A DNA stretch of 64,000 nucleotides from positions 1,666,001 to 1,730,000 of the forward strand of contig NC_025262.1 of NCBI RefSeq assembly GCF_000740895.1. The letters run 5' to 3'. This stretch comes from Theileria orientalis strain Shintoku. Taxonomy: Eukaryota > Apicomplexa > Aconoidasida > Piroplasmida > Theileriidae. Positions 47,067 through 60,000 of the stretch are shown in pieces (the stretch's first letter is position 1; each line of letters opens with the position of its first letter). The position numbers and the translations under genes are program-made. The notes below the pieces were generated by a model. It ran no database searches. It was not told the DNA's origin and saw nothing but the letters and a program-made list of their open reading frames with translations.

Positions 47067-48815
47067 ATGAAGCTATACACTATATATAGGTCATTATTGT
47101 TATATTTGTTGTTGTGTTGTGGTACAAAGTTTGCTGACGGAGGCCCATTTAAGACACCGACACCAGGTTTATCGCAGTTCCACTATGACTATGTCCCATT
47201 TAGCTCGGGAACAACAAAAAATAGGTCGAGGTCGACAGGAGCAAATATATCGCATAGATCGCACCAAGAAATCCTGAGTCCAATTCACCTGGACATAAAT
47301 GACAGAAAGAGCACACACAAGTACAAATATTTTATAAGGAACGGGATACACCACTACATGGCATATCCGTCCTTCTATTTCCACAAAATCAAGGAGGGAA
47401 ACGTTTTATTGTGGGAGCTGTCAGTGTACAAGTACCCGCAGCTTGTGACTGCGAAGCGGATGAGGAACGGTCACTACGACATAAAGGTGCACTTCGAAAA
47501 CGTCATGGGTGTCATTGGAGAGTATCCGGGCGAAAGGGAGTCGAGAAGAGGACTGTACCCCTTCCAAGAGTTCAACAGGCCCTCAGTGCCCGTCCAGGTG
47601 ATATCGAGGAACCCGAAGCTGCTGGAAGACGGCGAAAACAACCTGGTGGTCCTGGACGTGGGCGTGAAGAAGAGGACCATGTTCTTCGAGTACTCGTACA
47701 ACGTGGTCACGAAGACGCACATCTACAACGCCAACGACAGGTACCTGTTTAAGCTCGTAAAGGAGGGCAATTACATCCACTGGAAGCCGACGAACGAAGA
47801 GTACGCAAACATGGTGACAGTAACAGATGAGCCGAACGGCGAACGCTCAATCAAAGTGTTCTTGTCCGATGACGCGGAGTCTGACGACGAACTGACGGCA
47901 GAGGAGCTGAGTCACGTGTTCGACGTGGCCTTCCCGCTCTCGTCAGTGTACCCAGAGGCATTCATGTCCCCAGTGGAGGACATCTCGGAGCAGCAGGGGA
48001 TCACTGACGTGATCGGCCTGGGCGACGAAATCGAGGGCAAGATCCCCATGACGATCGACATCATGAAGAAGGAGTCAAATGAGCAGTTCGAGTACTTCAA
48101 GGGCCCGGGCTACGGCACGTACACGCCGAAGCACAACTTCATTTTCAAGTTGATTAAGGCCTCGCAGACGCTCAAGCTTGGCTCCTCGTTTATCCTCTGG
48201 AACGGAACAAGGCCCGAGGACTACTCGAACCAGATCATCATCGACTCTGTGGGCACCCTGAACACCACGAACAGCGCGAGCATTTACCTGATGGGCGGGG
48301 ACAGCAGGCACTTCTCTAAGACAGCAAACAAGTGGGTGGAAATTGACCCTCTGGCGACCCTGGACGTGGGAAAGGAGCGCGCAGGCTACGAGTACGAGTA
48401 CCTCAAGAACGACAGGCAACACCTGGGGACCTACATCCCCAGGGGCAGGTTCCTGTTCAAGGCGATCAAGCTCAGCAAGTGGAAAATGGCAAACAGAATC
48501 GTGATTAACATCTGGGAGACCACGAAGCCCAACGAGTACGCGAAGAGGGTCATCGTGAAGGGCTCGGGCAGCTCGGAGCAGTACATCGTGATATTCCAAA
48601 AGGACGACACCTTCAAGCTGTACTACAAGCCGGATAGCGTGGACACGTGGCGCGACGAGACGGCCAACCTGCGCTCGATTGACACGCTCAGGCTGTTCAA
48701 CGTGGACCTGAACGCGCCGAAGCCGACCGACCACGAGTTTGTGGAGGATGAGATTCCTGAGGAGCAGACGCCGAAGGGAGACTCGGAGGAGCAGAGGTTC
48801 CATGACCAGCTCTGA
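47067..48815 (+). CDS. FAINT-domain secreted protein, 582 residues
   Basis: Residues 1-24 (MKLYTIYRSLLLYLLLCCGT...) are a clear signal peptide. About four FAINT modules follow. They begin near 75 (HLDINDRKSTHKYKYFIRNG, VLLWE), 190 (VVLDVGVKKRTMFFEYSYN, IHWKP), 320 (MTIDIMKKESNEQFEYFKGP, ILWNG) and 430 (TLDVGKERAGYEYEYLKND, NIWET). The third-position GC content is much higher than in the other FAINT genes, matching the conserved metabolic exons. That may reflect high expression or a different history. The C-terminus is acidic, with no membrane anchor or LWSR tail. It is single-exon. FAINT proteins are typically secreted into the host cell; that role is family knowledge applied here. Confidence 0.85.
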   Translation: MKLYTIYRSLLLYLLLCCGTKFADGGPFKTPTPGLSQFHYDYVPFSSGTTKNRSRSTGANISHRSHQEILSPIHLDINDRKSTHKYKYFIRNGIHHYMAYPSFYFHKIKEGNVLLWELSVYKYPQLVTAKRMRNGHYDIKVHFENVMGVIGEYPGERESRRGLYPFQEFNRPSVPVQVISRNPKLLEDGENNLVVLDVGVKKRTMFFEYSYNVVTKTHIYNANDRYLFKLVKEGNYIHWKPTNEEYANMVTVTDEPNGERSIKVFLSDDAESDDELTAEELSHVFDVAFPLSSVYPEAFMSPVEDISEQQGITDVIGLGDEIEGKIPMTIDIMKKESNEQFEYFKGPGYGTYTPKHNFIFKLIKASQTLKLGSSFILWNGTRPEDYSNQIIIDSVGTLNTTNSASIYLMGGDSRHFSKTANKWVEIDPLATLDVGKERAGYEYEYLKNDRQHLGTYIPRGRFLFKAIKLSKWKMANRIVINIWETTKPNEYAKRVIVKGSGSSEQYIVIFQKDDTFKLYYKPDSVDTWRDETANLRSIDTLRLFNVDLNAPKPTDHEFVEDEIPEEQTPKGDSEEQRFHDQL

Positions 48816-48892
48816 GACCTAGCGTTGCTCTAGATGTCTCAACCCGTTTTCCAGGGCTTCATGTCATCGCAGTCCCCGCTTGGGGCATCCGG

Positions 48893-48927
48893 AGGTGATC
48901 CTAATCTCTTCACGTGCGTGATCACCT
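48893..48927 (+). terminator. Hairpin in 3' flank of the FAINT gene
   Basis: The 8-bp perfect arms AGGTGATC and GATCACCT are separated by 19 nt, about 80 nt downstream of the stop codon. It could act in RNA 3'-end formation or stability. No family recognised. Confidence 0.3.
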
Positions 48928-49079
48928 GAGAGGCCATTCACTCACGTAATGGCCAATAATCTTTTACTAAAACATTATATGTATCTATATATATCTAGTG
49001 TAACTTTTATTGCCAAATGAATGCCGAGTTGGATTTGGATGCCTTAATTGTGTATTCGTTGTAAACGTTAATAACAAAA

Positions 49080-52000
49080 TTAACTCGTCAGAGTGTTAAA
49101 GTACTCCTCCAAATCCGACTCAGGGTTTGAGTCGTCGCTGGAGTTTAAGTCAGTTATGTCCAAACTGGGCCCAGAGGTAGCATCGGCGAAGAAGGCAGTG
49201 CTGACGCTGTGGGTATTTATCAGAGATCGGTTGACCATGATGCGCCAGTTGACCAGGGCGTCGGTCTCCTTGGCGCAGCCGTTGCGGCTTTTACTGGCAA
49301 CGCCGTTGACATGAGCGGCGACGTTGGCGTATTCGGCTTCCCAGTCGCGGCAGTAGGTGTCCTCGGTGGACGACTTCCTGGAGGAGCCGTTGAACCTGTT
49401 GGCGCTGAAGTTTTCAAAGTCCTCGTACTGCTTAAATATGTCGTCGACACTTTCCCGAGTGCTGTAGGCAGGCAGATTTCCCACCAGGTACCCGCTGAAG
49501 TCGCCGCTGTTGGAGGCGGAAGTGAAGCCGCTGCGAAAGGGGTCGCGGCAGTCCACAGTGGCATCCGTGTGAGTATTTTCCGCAGCAGTCGGAGCGTTGT
49601 CGCTGTTGCTCTCGGACCAGATCGACAGAATTTTGGCGTGCGCGCCTTGAAACATAGTGCTATCAACTGAGTTTCTATTGACGTGGGCAGAGTCACCATC
49701 GCTAACACATCTGCCACTGTTAACGCTAATAACGGGGAAAAGGTTGCCAAAGACGCTGCCACTGCAGGTAGAGCTGGCGGGAGGACTACTGTTACCGTAA
49801 CCATAGTTGCCTCCGAGGGCGCTACGTCTAACTGTGCGAATACCTCTGATGTTAAAGGAGCCGCCAGTCCAGGCTTCGTCCCTGGGGTTGCCGTCTAAAA
49901 GTCCCTCAAATCTGCCTTCGCCAAGGCCACGAGGATCACCGTGCGCGCCCGTAAGGTCCTGGAAATTGCGGGGCGTCGCGTTGCCGGGCAGTACCCGCCT
50001 GCAGTTAGGGCACGACTTGTTCGACTTCAGCCAGCTCAGCACGCACTTCTTGTGGAAAACGTGCCCGCAGCTAAGTCTCTTCGCGTTGAGATTGTTTTCC
50101 GGGGAAATGGTTTCGCAGCAAACTGTGCAGAACTCCCTTCTTGTGATTGAATTCGGGGTCAGAACGGCACCGCTGCCACCGTGATCACCCTTGCTAAAAT
50201 CGACGTTCCTGTAAACCACTGGCCCATTGGCCGGAGTGCTATCGCCATTGTTGCTGTGGATGCTGTGCCTCTGGTGCGCACTCTCTGCGGTGCGACACAC
50301 AGTGCCACCGCCGTTGGTGCCACTGACGCTGTTGAGCAGGCTTCCGCAGTAGCTCGTGTTATTCAGGCTCGTCGCCAGACTGTTGTTCAGACTGGTGTTG
50401 AGGCTTGTGTTCAGACTGCTTGCCGCAGAGTCGTTCGGGTATATTCTGTCCAGCGAGTTCAGGTCCAGGTCCGACACGAAGCAAAGCAGCAGGTTCTCCC
50501 GGTAACAGGGCGCACTCCTCCTCACAATCTCAACCCTTTCCGGAGACAGTATGTCCATCAACTTCGTGTTCACCGGCTCTAAACGCAACAATTAGTCTTT
50601 GCAACTCGTCAATCGCTATCTACTGATTCGTTCTACTAGTTCCTATCCACTTAATCGTATGCACTAATCGGTATCTACCAGTTACTACTATCCACCTATC
50701 ACTATATACTAATTCGTACCTCCTATTTCTATTCTCGTCTTCTCGTCCACCCTTCCATATTTGGGGCATGAAATCGACCTCATCCATCCCATGAATGAGC
50801 CGTAATCGCCATCCACATCGTTTTCCCAAGTGCTAAACATGTTCTGGGAGACGTTCGTGATTCTAAACTGGATGCCTGAGAAGTAGAACGAGTCTCCCAG
50901 CCTGTGGAGCTTAAACGAGTTTAGCCTGAAATACGGCCTAACGCATTCTTCCAACAAGTTATATCTGTAGTTCACTGGCAGCGTGTCCTTTAACGGCGAC
51001 ACTGTGATCTTATCGTACGAGTCATAGGGGTCGAATCCTAAGTATATTTCCTGCAAAGCGTTAAAGGCTGCCTCATTAGTATATATATTGTGCACACATT
51101 CACTAAAATTAGGACTAGTAGTACTATTAATTAGTATAAACTGGTAAACCTACTGTGTTCTCATCGATGTACCCTGGCTTGTTGTTCGGCTCTATTGAGC
51201 TCGTGAAGAACTTTAAGTCCCCTATAACTTGGCAGTTTCCGTAGAAGTAGAATCGCGGCACCTCCAGGAGGTGAATTAGGTACTTGTGAAACAGGTTCGA
51301 GAACAGCAGGCTGATGAGGATGCTGTAGCCTTGCGAGTCGACATCGCTGTCGTTCCCATAAGCATAATCTTCCCCTACAATGACCCCATTTCGGTTACTT
51401 TGGATGGGGTGGTAGTGGTGCGAACTGGCACTGAAGGTGCTGTCAACTTCTGCATCGCAGCTACTGTTTAGGAGATGTAGCTTTAGCGACGAGTTCGGCT
51501 TACTTTTTGACTTAATTCCCCGTATTTTAAAGGGTCCGTAGTACAGGTGGCCTGTCTGAAGATGGTCTATAATTCTATCCAAACAATAGTCTGTGTTACA
51601 AACCACAGGGCTGCCAGCGTTCACCGGTTTCTGGGAGTCAATCTGCGATGGTTTAGAGTCGCCCTTGGCTTTCCCATTGTTTACAGCGTCGTTTGACGTT
51701 GCAATGGGACCATTAGTGTTACTCAGTATAAGATGCACATATTGCTTCAGTCTCGTGTAATTCTTAATGTCCCAAAGCAGCTGTATCTTGTTGATGGGCT
51801 TTATGCCCTCCTCGACGTAGAAAATTGTGTCGTCCGAGAGGTGGCCCCCCACCGGATCACATTTAATTATTATCGCTATAATCCCCTCCAAGTCTAGCCT
51901 CAGGCCTTCCGTAACATATTTGTTATTCTTTTTATACAGAAACAAAGTCTGAGTGATCAGCTCCCTGGTATTCACGCTGTTTGTGCCAATATGCAGCCTT

Positions 52001-52188
52001 CTAACGTAGGTAACACCGTCGCCATCGCCGTTACAGTCCCTGTTCACACCATTCCCACTTATTAACTTATTTGTTATAGCTTTTCTTTCATTGTTGCCAT
52101 TAACATTGTCATCGAAACTAGGTGTTCTATGGTCTGAATGATCCACACTGTCTGGTTTATCTAAAAGCAGAAATTTATATCCATCCAT
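49080..52188 (-). CDS. Large RING-H2 (putative E3 ubiquitin ligase), 3 exons
   Basis: I read exons (minus) 51173-52188, 50720-51102 and 49080-50578, giving about 965 residues; the first start is the ATG at 52188 (M-D-G-Y-K-F). The first splice is tentative (donor GGGTACA chosen to keep frame). The RING-H2 finger sits near residue 590: C-T-V-C-C, then L-S-C-G-H-V-F-H-K-K-C, then K-S-C-P-N-C-R, i.e. C-x2-C...C-x-H-x2-H-x2-C...C-x2-C. About 460 residues upstream look folded in places (FYFSGIQFRITNVSQNMF) and otherwise low-complexity Asn/Ser. The region C-terminal to the RING is Asn/Ser/Gly-rich. RING-H2 domains recruit E2 ubiquitin-conjugating enzymes; the substrate is unknown. No membrane segment is obvious, so a cytosolic or nuclear enzyme is likely. 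Confidence 0.75.
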
Positions 52189-52570
52189 TAAAAATAATAT
52201 AAATAGACATTCATATGCATCCTGCAACTAATTGTTAATAATCGTATGTGATTATTAACTGACGTGGCAACATTTATGTGAACATCTAATAATGATGTCG
52301 TAATAAATTAATAGATCCAGAACTAATTCATGAATAGAATTAACGGATATGTTAATAATGGTATTTGAAACAATATATATGAATTAAAAGCAAATGTGTA
52401 GATACATATTGATATAAAAGAATAAATCAGTTATAGCCCAACTTGTTATTACAATGTGAATAATAATCATTCCTAATTAATATATAGTTTATTTCATAGT
52501 TTATATGTCAATTTGTAAATATAGTTGAATTGGTCTGTACTATATCGATTAGTTTATATATAAATCTAAT
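52189..52570. other. Divergent intergenic region
   Basis: AT-rich shared upstream region of the RING gene (minus) and the TMEM147-like gene (plus). Nothing else recognised. Confidence 0.4.
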
Positions 52571-53847
52571 ATGAGAATCCTACAAGTAATTGCAGGGTTT
52601 TGTATGGTCACGTTCCCCTATTTCCTGCTATATTTCAAATTCGGACTGTATGTAATAAGTAGCTATACATTTACGTAATTTGTAACACCTGATAGGGAAG
52701 CCGTATGTTAATACTTGCAATACAGGAAGGATAACTCGAATAATTCGCACATATTCAGATCGACGTTGTTCTATTCCTTAGTTTCAGTGGCTTTGAAAGT
52801 AACTAGTAATAGCTAAATAAGATGATAGTGAGGATGAGAAGCTGTTTTGGCGCAGAGAACATGAATATAATGAACTTTAGGTGCTGCTAATGGCAACTGG
52901 AGTGCCAGAGTTGCTGGCCAAATTTTTACTACCAGAGGTATTTGAGAATAGCATTAACATTGCACAAAACTTAACCAAATGTGTTAACCTTAACGTAGAA
53001 ACTGGTGTTGGCGCTGCTGGAAACAGTTTCGTTGGTCGGAATTAAGTTCGCACTGACGTCAAAGTAGTAACATAACTATTTCTAGTACAAACGATAGATA
53101 ATTAGATAATTCCAAGGGTATTTTCATTATATAAGGCTATTAAGCTGTGTATAACGACGATAGTGTGTAAGTGTGGTGATTCCATTGTGCTGGCACTATA
53201 GCCCTATGGAATCACGAGGATTAAAAAAAATGGTTTAATCCGGGGAATTGACGTCGGCCCAGCCTGACGAAGAGGTTACATATTCACTAATCTTCTAATA
53301 GGGCCAGCCTGAGCGCAAAATCATCGCACAGAATAATCGCAGTTGGAATGTGGTGGTCGTTCGTAAACAATTTCGTAAGATGCCTCTCCACAGTGTGGAA
53401 GGTACACAAGTCGTTGGACTACACAAACAAGTTCTTCTTCTTCTCGCTCAACGCGAACCTGAGTGTGGTGGCAAGCCTGTGTGCATCATGCCTAGTGACA
53501 ATGTACCTAAAGAACGGAAGGGCAGAACGAGAGCTGTGTGCACTGGTGGGAGCATACATAATGTTGTTCCCAGTACTGCAAGTGTAAGTAGCTTAAATGG
53601 TGTATGAGGGCCAAAAACAACGACAAATACAAACACACACCTTAGTAGATATGGCAGATAGAATATCTAAGTTGCGTCGAGAGAATCTGAAATTAATAAT
53701 GACGTAGATTCGCCTTCAACGAGGAATCCGATGTTAATATGACAAACATAGTCGTATTCGTGGTTCAGGCAGTGTCGGGAGTAGGATTTGCATATTTCGT
53801 CAAGCACCACTATAACAGCAAATACACAAATAAGCCGAAAAAATAAA
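52571..53847 (+). CDS. TMEM147: TMEM147 homologue (ER translocon-associated), about 5 exons
   Basis: I read exons 52571-52647, 52726-52798, 52881-about 53035, about 53302-53583 and 53708-53847. The protein starts MRILQVIAGFCMVTFPYFLL and continues FGLKDNSNNSHIFRSTLFYS, VALKVLLMATGVPELLAKFL, NIAQNLTKCVNLNVETG, then HRIIAVGMWWSFVNNFVRCL, LDYTNKFFFFSLNANLSVVA, and a final membrane segment ending YFVKHHYNSKYTNKPKK. The order and spacing match the TMEM147 family (G-N-C-F-A-L-A-Y-F-P-Y-F at the start; S-I-D-S-N-I-S-L-V in the middle). TMEM147 is a multi-pass ER protein that associates with Sec61 and the Nicalin-NOMO complex and aids multi-pass membrane protein biogenesis. The junction between exons 3 and 4 is not resolved by phase; a further small exon may exist. 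The basic lysine-rich tail fits ER retention. Confidence 0.7.
53176..53269 (+). ncRNA. Cluster of three stem-loops within the TMEM147 gene (candidate intronic RNA)
   Basis: Stem 1 at 53176-53215 has perfect 10-bp arms (GTGATTCCAT / ATGGAATCAC) with an inner GGC/GCC. Stem 2 at 53218-53241 has 8-bp arms (GGATTAAA / TTTAATCC). Stem 3 at 53252-53269 has arms CGTCGGC / GCC-t-GACG. They lie end to end in a GC-richer patch between two coding exons. Three adjacent stems suggest a structured intronic RNA (for example a small nucleolar RNA). I cannot match it to a named class. Confidence 0.35.
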
Positions 53848-54062
53848 GAAAAAATTAGTAAAATAAGCGGTAATAGGACCTAGATAGTGACCTTGACCGA
53901 ATTTTAGAAAGGGAACAGAGGTGTTGGTGTGTATCCCAACATTCTTCCACTCATTATATGTCTATTCAGATCCAGCTCATCATATTGAGCTATTTAATAT
54001 CTTTCGGAAATCTTCATAACTATAACTTTAATCTGAACACATATAAAAGAGACTTCATCCCA

Positions 54063-57000
54063 ATGAACAAGACCTTTAAGTCAGCCCTCGTTGCAGTGGT
54101 ATACGACAATAAGATACACGAATAAGTAGATAGATAGCTAAGAAGCATCATCAATTGATAATAAAAACATAACTTGATTGATAAATTATATGAATAAACC
54201 TAAAAAATAGTACATTTGGGACCATAACCCCAACTTAAATAGAATAGTGAATAAAATGAGTCAAACACATAAAGTGTTCATAAAATATAGGCCGATGGCA
54301 CGGAGGACATCGAGTTCGTGACATTGGTCGATGTTTTGCGGAGAGCAGGAGTGTCAGTGGTGGTTGGATCAGTGTCCGAGTCGCTGAATCTGGTGATGGC
54401 CCACGGCACTAAGATAGTCGCAGACGACAAGGTGGCAAACCTGACGCAGAAAGTATTTGACCTGATAGCAGTTCCAGGAGGACTGGTGGGAGCGGTAGGT
54501 CGTAGGTATAAGTGGGAAACGAAGTGCTGTTCCACAGCCTCTTCGTTTTCCCAACTAAATATGGGTCGTTTCACTGAGTATTTAAGTGTTAAAGTGCTTA
54601 GATAGGTATGCAATATTTGTGTGAACGTTAATGGAGCTAATTAATTAACCACACATAAATTGAACGCAGACCAACTTTTACAACTCGGCCGCCCTCATCT
54701 CGATGCTCAAGGATCAAAAACAAAGCGGCAGGCTCTACGCGGCAATTTGTGCAAGTCCCGCCCTTGTCCTTGGCGATGCAGGATTGCTAGATGACCATAC
54801 AGGTGCTGTGTGTTTTCCTGGCTTCGAACACAAGCTAGTCAAAAGGGGACACGGAAGAGTCTACCACGAGAGGAACTGCGGTATTTCTAAGTTACACGCA
54901 TACCAGATAGTTTAATACTTAAGTAGGATTAGATAGTTAGAGGAAAAGGATGAAGGGAATGGAAGGAGAAGGAAATGACCAAAGATACAAAGACAACTGA
55001 ATGAGTCGCCGAACTTTTGACCAAGTTCACCAATTCACAACCCGGTTTCCATTGACTCCCCAACTCCTGGATCATTTTTTTACAAGGCTACTACCAGAAT
55101 TTTAAAGAGAACAACGCCATAAAGTCAATGACACCTAAGTCGAATACCATGTCACTGCAACTTAGGTCTAGAGTACATTCCTACCCTTTCCAAGGACGAA
55201 GATATGCTCGTTCGATACATAAAAGCCCTGTAAGACAAGAATTTTGACTTAGGAAATGAATAACCAAATGTGACGTAGAGGTAAAAACAACTTTGTGAGG
55301 ATTTCATTAGAAAGAAAGGTCAGAGTGTAATAATGAAGAATATGTGAAGAAACCAGTTCTTTTTGTGTAAAATATGCCGTTCGTTGTCCTTAAAGCAACG
55401 GATACCTCAAACACTTATGGACGAAGTAAAGCAAGAATCAATAAGCAACTGTATATTAATTGTTACATTTTTAGAAGGTACCAACACACACCTATGGAAC
55501 GCTTATATCCCGAGGATATAACAATATATAAGGAGTATAAAGCCGGAATAGGTAATGCTGTTGTTCTAAAGACAATTATCAGTAATCGTCCTTATAGAAT
55601 AGCACACCTCGTTAAAGCCCATGTGTATTATAACAGATATGAGAATAAAACACCTTTATTACTGGTTCTGTTCTTTGATGGCCATCAAAACGCCATTAAT
55701 AGGTACTATGTCCGTTCAGATTTTGATGAAGATATAAGAAGATGGATTAAAAAAGGGATAGACACTCTGAGACCATTGGAAAGCGATGATATTGAAAATG
55801 AAATATTGCAACCGCTTCTTAAGGAGAATGACAGAATTTCTGACCTGTTGACATACCAAGTAGACAAAACTACGAGTAAAGATAGTGAAACGTATAATGG
55901 TAATAAGATTCAAATTATTAAACGCGAAAATGACCCTAGTCCTGGATTTAAGAAATACACACACATTCCAGTAGGTAAGTACGCTAAACATAAAGCTTGT
56001 GTGCTTTGCAACAGTCAAGTTTTATTTTACTGGAATACGAGTGACCGCCGTGGATATTCAGCTCAAATCAGAGAGATACAGAACATTAAGATCTGTAGTA
56101 TTAGTGTCTATTATAGCCCAAAGATCAAAGAACCCTTGATCATCGATATTCTAATGAGCGATAAAGATGGTGACAAGCACCTGTATTATTTCCGTAAAAT
56201 ATCTAATAATACTTTATACTGGCAATCATTGGATTCAAAAACCTTTAATAATTTTGTAAACCAAAGAGTTAAAACTGAGGACGTACACACAAGACTTACT
56301 GAAACTGGAAACAAATTATTAAAAAGTTGCTTGGAGAAAATCGAGAGTAATCTAACTAAAATTTTAATAATTATGGTCGACAGGACAAGTGAATACTCAA
56401 AAAATCAAGTTGGTACTCTCAAAGGTCAAGTTGGTAACAACCTGGATTATGTGCTCGCAAACGCTCACGGCACTGTGGCGGTGAAGGAAGTTTCTACTGA
56501 GTTCAACGCCTTGAGTTCAAAAGGTTATGCCGTGTATGAACACGATTTTACCAGTGTTTCAAAGTCTTTACAACCTAATGAAGCATTAAAAATTAAATTT
56601 ATTGGATCTAAAACAGAGATGGTAACCCAGCATAGTACCATGGTAACCCTAAACCTCGAATATCAACTTAAAGGTGGAGGATATCGTTCTCAGTCGTTGT
56701 ACATCTCAGTTATAACTAACACTGATCGAAAAAACAAGTTTAAATGGTATAAACATAACTGTGATAAGAATATAACGGACAAGGCTTTCAGATTGGGGTA
56801 TAATGGGCAATATGCGACAGTTGAACCAGATTCATCCGATTACCAATTAAATTACAGAGTTGTTTTAGTATATTTTGCTTATGACTACCTTGATGCGTTT
56901 ATTTTTGTGGCTTTTCCTAGTGAAAAATCAAATAAAATAAGGATCTTGAGTTATTCGAAGTTTAAATCAAATGCTCTTACTGGAACTATAATAAAAATGT

Positions 57001-60000
57001 CTGAACTGGATCAAACGGAATCAAATACAATGGCATCCCTACCTAAGGGGTCAGTGCATCATATTGATTCTTCTCTATTAAAGAAATTACAAGATGAGCA
57101 TGAAAAACTTAAATCTGAAATCTCCGGTTCAATAGAACAATTATCCTATGAAATTAATCAAAATAAGTTTTACGTCTACTTATACGGTCCTTATTTGCAG
57201 CCACTGATGATCTGTTATAACGATAAAGCCTACACGAGATTTTATTTAAGTCAAAATAGAAGTTCCTGGAACCTAGTCACCGGGATAAGTAGTTGTATGT
57301 GTAAGAATGTGGATTCGCAAGACACCTCTGAAACGATTTTTGTTAAATCTCTTAACGAAGTTGCAACTTCACTAAGTTTAATACATCCTAAGAAACCAGA
57401 TAAAGGTAAGGAGGTAGAAGAAGAGGAGGACGATGAGGAAGATCCATCTAAGAGGCCACTCGTGATGGATATTTCAAAAATAAAATCAGCAGATTATGAT
57501 TTTGACAGGATTACAGTGACTGAAAACCAAACTTACTCCAAGTCTAACCTATTTGTCTATTGCACTCACACTCCAAAAGGTGAGGATCCACTAACCATTG
57601 ACTCTTTAATCACTAGTTCTCCAGTTAATAAAACTATAAAATTGGAAGCTTCAACCAAGGCCAAATATGTGACCGTTTATTTTAATAGATTTATTCTGAC
57701 TAAACCTCTCGTTTTATGTATTGGAACCGATGATGGAAAGGAGAAATACTATAAAGATGTGATAAAGCCTGGTGACTCCTATTCCATATCACAAGACGCC
57801 AGTATATCATCAGATAATTTGTTAGATAAGTTAATTGATGAGAATGATAAACGTAACAGCACATTTACCTATCAAATAGATAAAACCATATTCACTGATG
57901 GTAAAACTAGTAAATATGGCAATGAAGAAAGTATTACAGTTACCAAGGAAGAAAAGAGTTTAGGGTTCACAATATATACTCATAAACCAAATAAAGCCCA
58001 GACAAAGTCATCATACATTCTCCAGAATAAAAATTTATTAGTTGGTAGGCTTAAGACACAAATTGGCGATGCAGAGGATAGCCATGGAAAAAGCTACAGC
58101 AGTGTTAAAGTGTATTCTCTCACTAAGGAACCTGATTTCCTGTTGCTTATTGAATTTAATGGGTTATTTACATTTTATTATTCCTACAAAAGAGATGAAA
58201 AGGGCCTATATTGGGGAAAGGAGGGATTTAATTACAAAAGTGATTTATCAATAAAGGAAAAATTGGATGAATTAAATTACCCATTGAAAAGTTCAGTAAT
58301 AATAGAGATAGATGAGGGTTCTAGGCCTGAAGAGAATGAGGATACTGAATATGAAATGAGACTTATAGAAAATAAACTTAATCCAGATGGAACTTATGAA
58401 AAAAGTATGTACATCGAAGGAAAGCCCGTTGAAGGAGCAAAGAAAATTAAAGCAACACATCCTTCTAAAATGTATGAACCCAACCAATGGCGTGAGTCTG
58501 GTTATAAATATGTAAGCCATGAGTTGCCTGATTCCGGGTCGCTATCTTCATTGGGTAAAACTAAAGCAAACGTTGCCGGAGTAAGGCTGTTTATAACTAA
58601 GACCGCTGTTAACAAACCAGAAGAGATATATCTCTATCAAAGTAACGATGATGTTAGGCTACCAAGGAAAAGACTCCGCCTATACTATCCTCCAACGACA
58701 ACTTCATCTTCGTCATCGTTGAACAAGGTATTTGTTTATTTTTATAAAGAAGATACTAGACCTTTGTCAATATGTTACAACGGTAAACTGTATAAAAGTA
58801 GAGACAATAAATTTACTGAATGGATTTATGATAAAACGGCTAAATGTTATCAGGCATCCGAAGTGCTGAATACATTAAAGATCGTTTACCAAAAAATGAA
58901 AAGGAAAATTACTTTCTCAAGTAGTGGGAAAGATAAACACATTGATACATACCTGAACAAAAGGTATCAAAATTATATGAGAGATTCATATTCAGCTGAT
59001 TATAGAAAGAGCTCAGATGGACCATATGTATTATCTAAGGCTACTGTAACAAAAGGGTTAAGCAATGTTACCATTCTTGATAAATTGTTGGATACATTGG
59101 ACGGGCACACATTTGACATGATGTATAAATATTACAAAAACAGTAGTACCAACCCTTTGGTGTTTGAATTTGCTGATGGGTCTGCGAAGACATATATCGT
59201 AAGAAAAGATCGTTTTAAATACTGGTCAATGGAAAAAATTGGAAATTTAGCAGCTGAATTGTCAAAGATAGAAAAGAGCATCAACGAAACCACAGTATAT
59301 GAAATTGACAAAACAAGCTCTACGTACAACACCAATATCACAGTGAAGAAACACGATAATCAGCCAACAAATGGGTTTAACAAATACACCCATTCACCCA
59401 ATCCAGGTCACACTTCAGGAAAAGTAGTAGTATTATACAACCTTGCCAAATTAACAAAAATCGACAGGGGAACCCCTAAGACTCTAACAGAAATAGAAAG
59501 TAAACCATATCAAAGTGTTACTGTCTATTTTGGAGATAAAGCGAAAAATGAAAGTAAACCTGCTCCCCTTGTTCTTGAATTAACTACATCTGGCACCGAT
59601 AAGAAACATTATAAGCACAAGTTGGATAAGTCTGTGTATAACTGGGAACCTCTGACAATTCCTTCTCCCGATGACAATAATAAACAATTGATAGAGGAAT
59701 TGAAGAAAACTGAATTTGAGCTTGTTGAATCAGTAGTGGTATTATTGGAAAAAACTGATAATGAAGTATATGGCGATGATGAAATACAAAGTGCAATGAG
59801 ACAGCACGATCCTCCCAAACAATTTAATTTGGCCGGCATAGATCGTAGAAGCATAAGAGTTAGTGATAAAACAGGCAGTGAGGCTAAATGTATAAGTGAT
59901 TTTGGATATAAGGCCTGTGAGCACGATTTGAGTACATGTTTTAAAGGCTCCAAAAACTATGGCCTCAGGTTTTTTATTTTGGCGAATGATTCTACATATA

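Noticed and set aside
47411..48803. Several long overlapping frames on both strands of the GC-rich FAINT gene
   Set aside because: GC-rich codons suppress stops in other frames. The 47067-48815 frame alone has a signal peptide and FAINT modules.
49209..50582. Long plus-strand frames opposite the RING gene
   Set aside because: They are shadows of GC-rich coding sequence. The minus strand carries the RING-H2 cysteine/histidine pattern.
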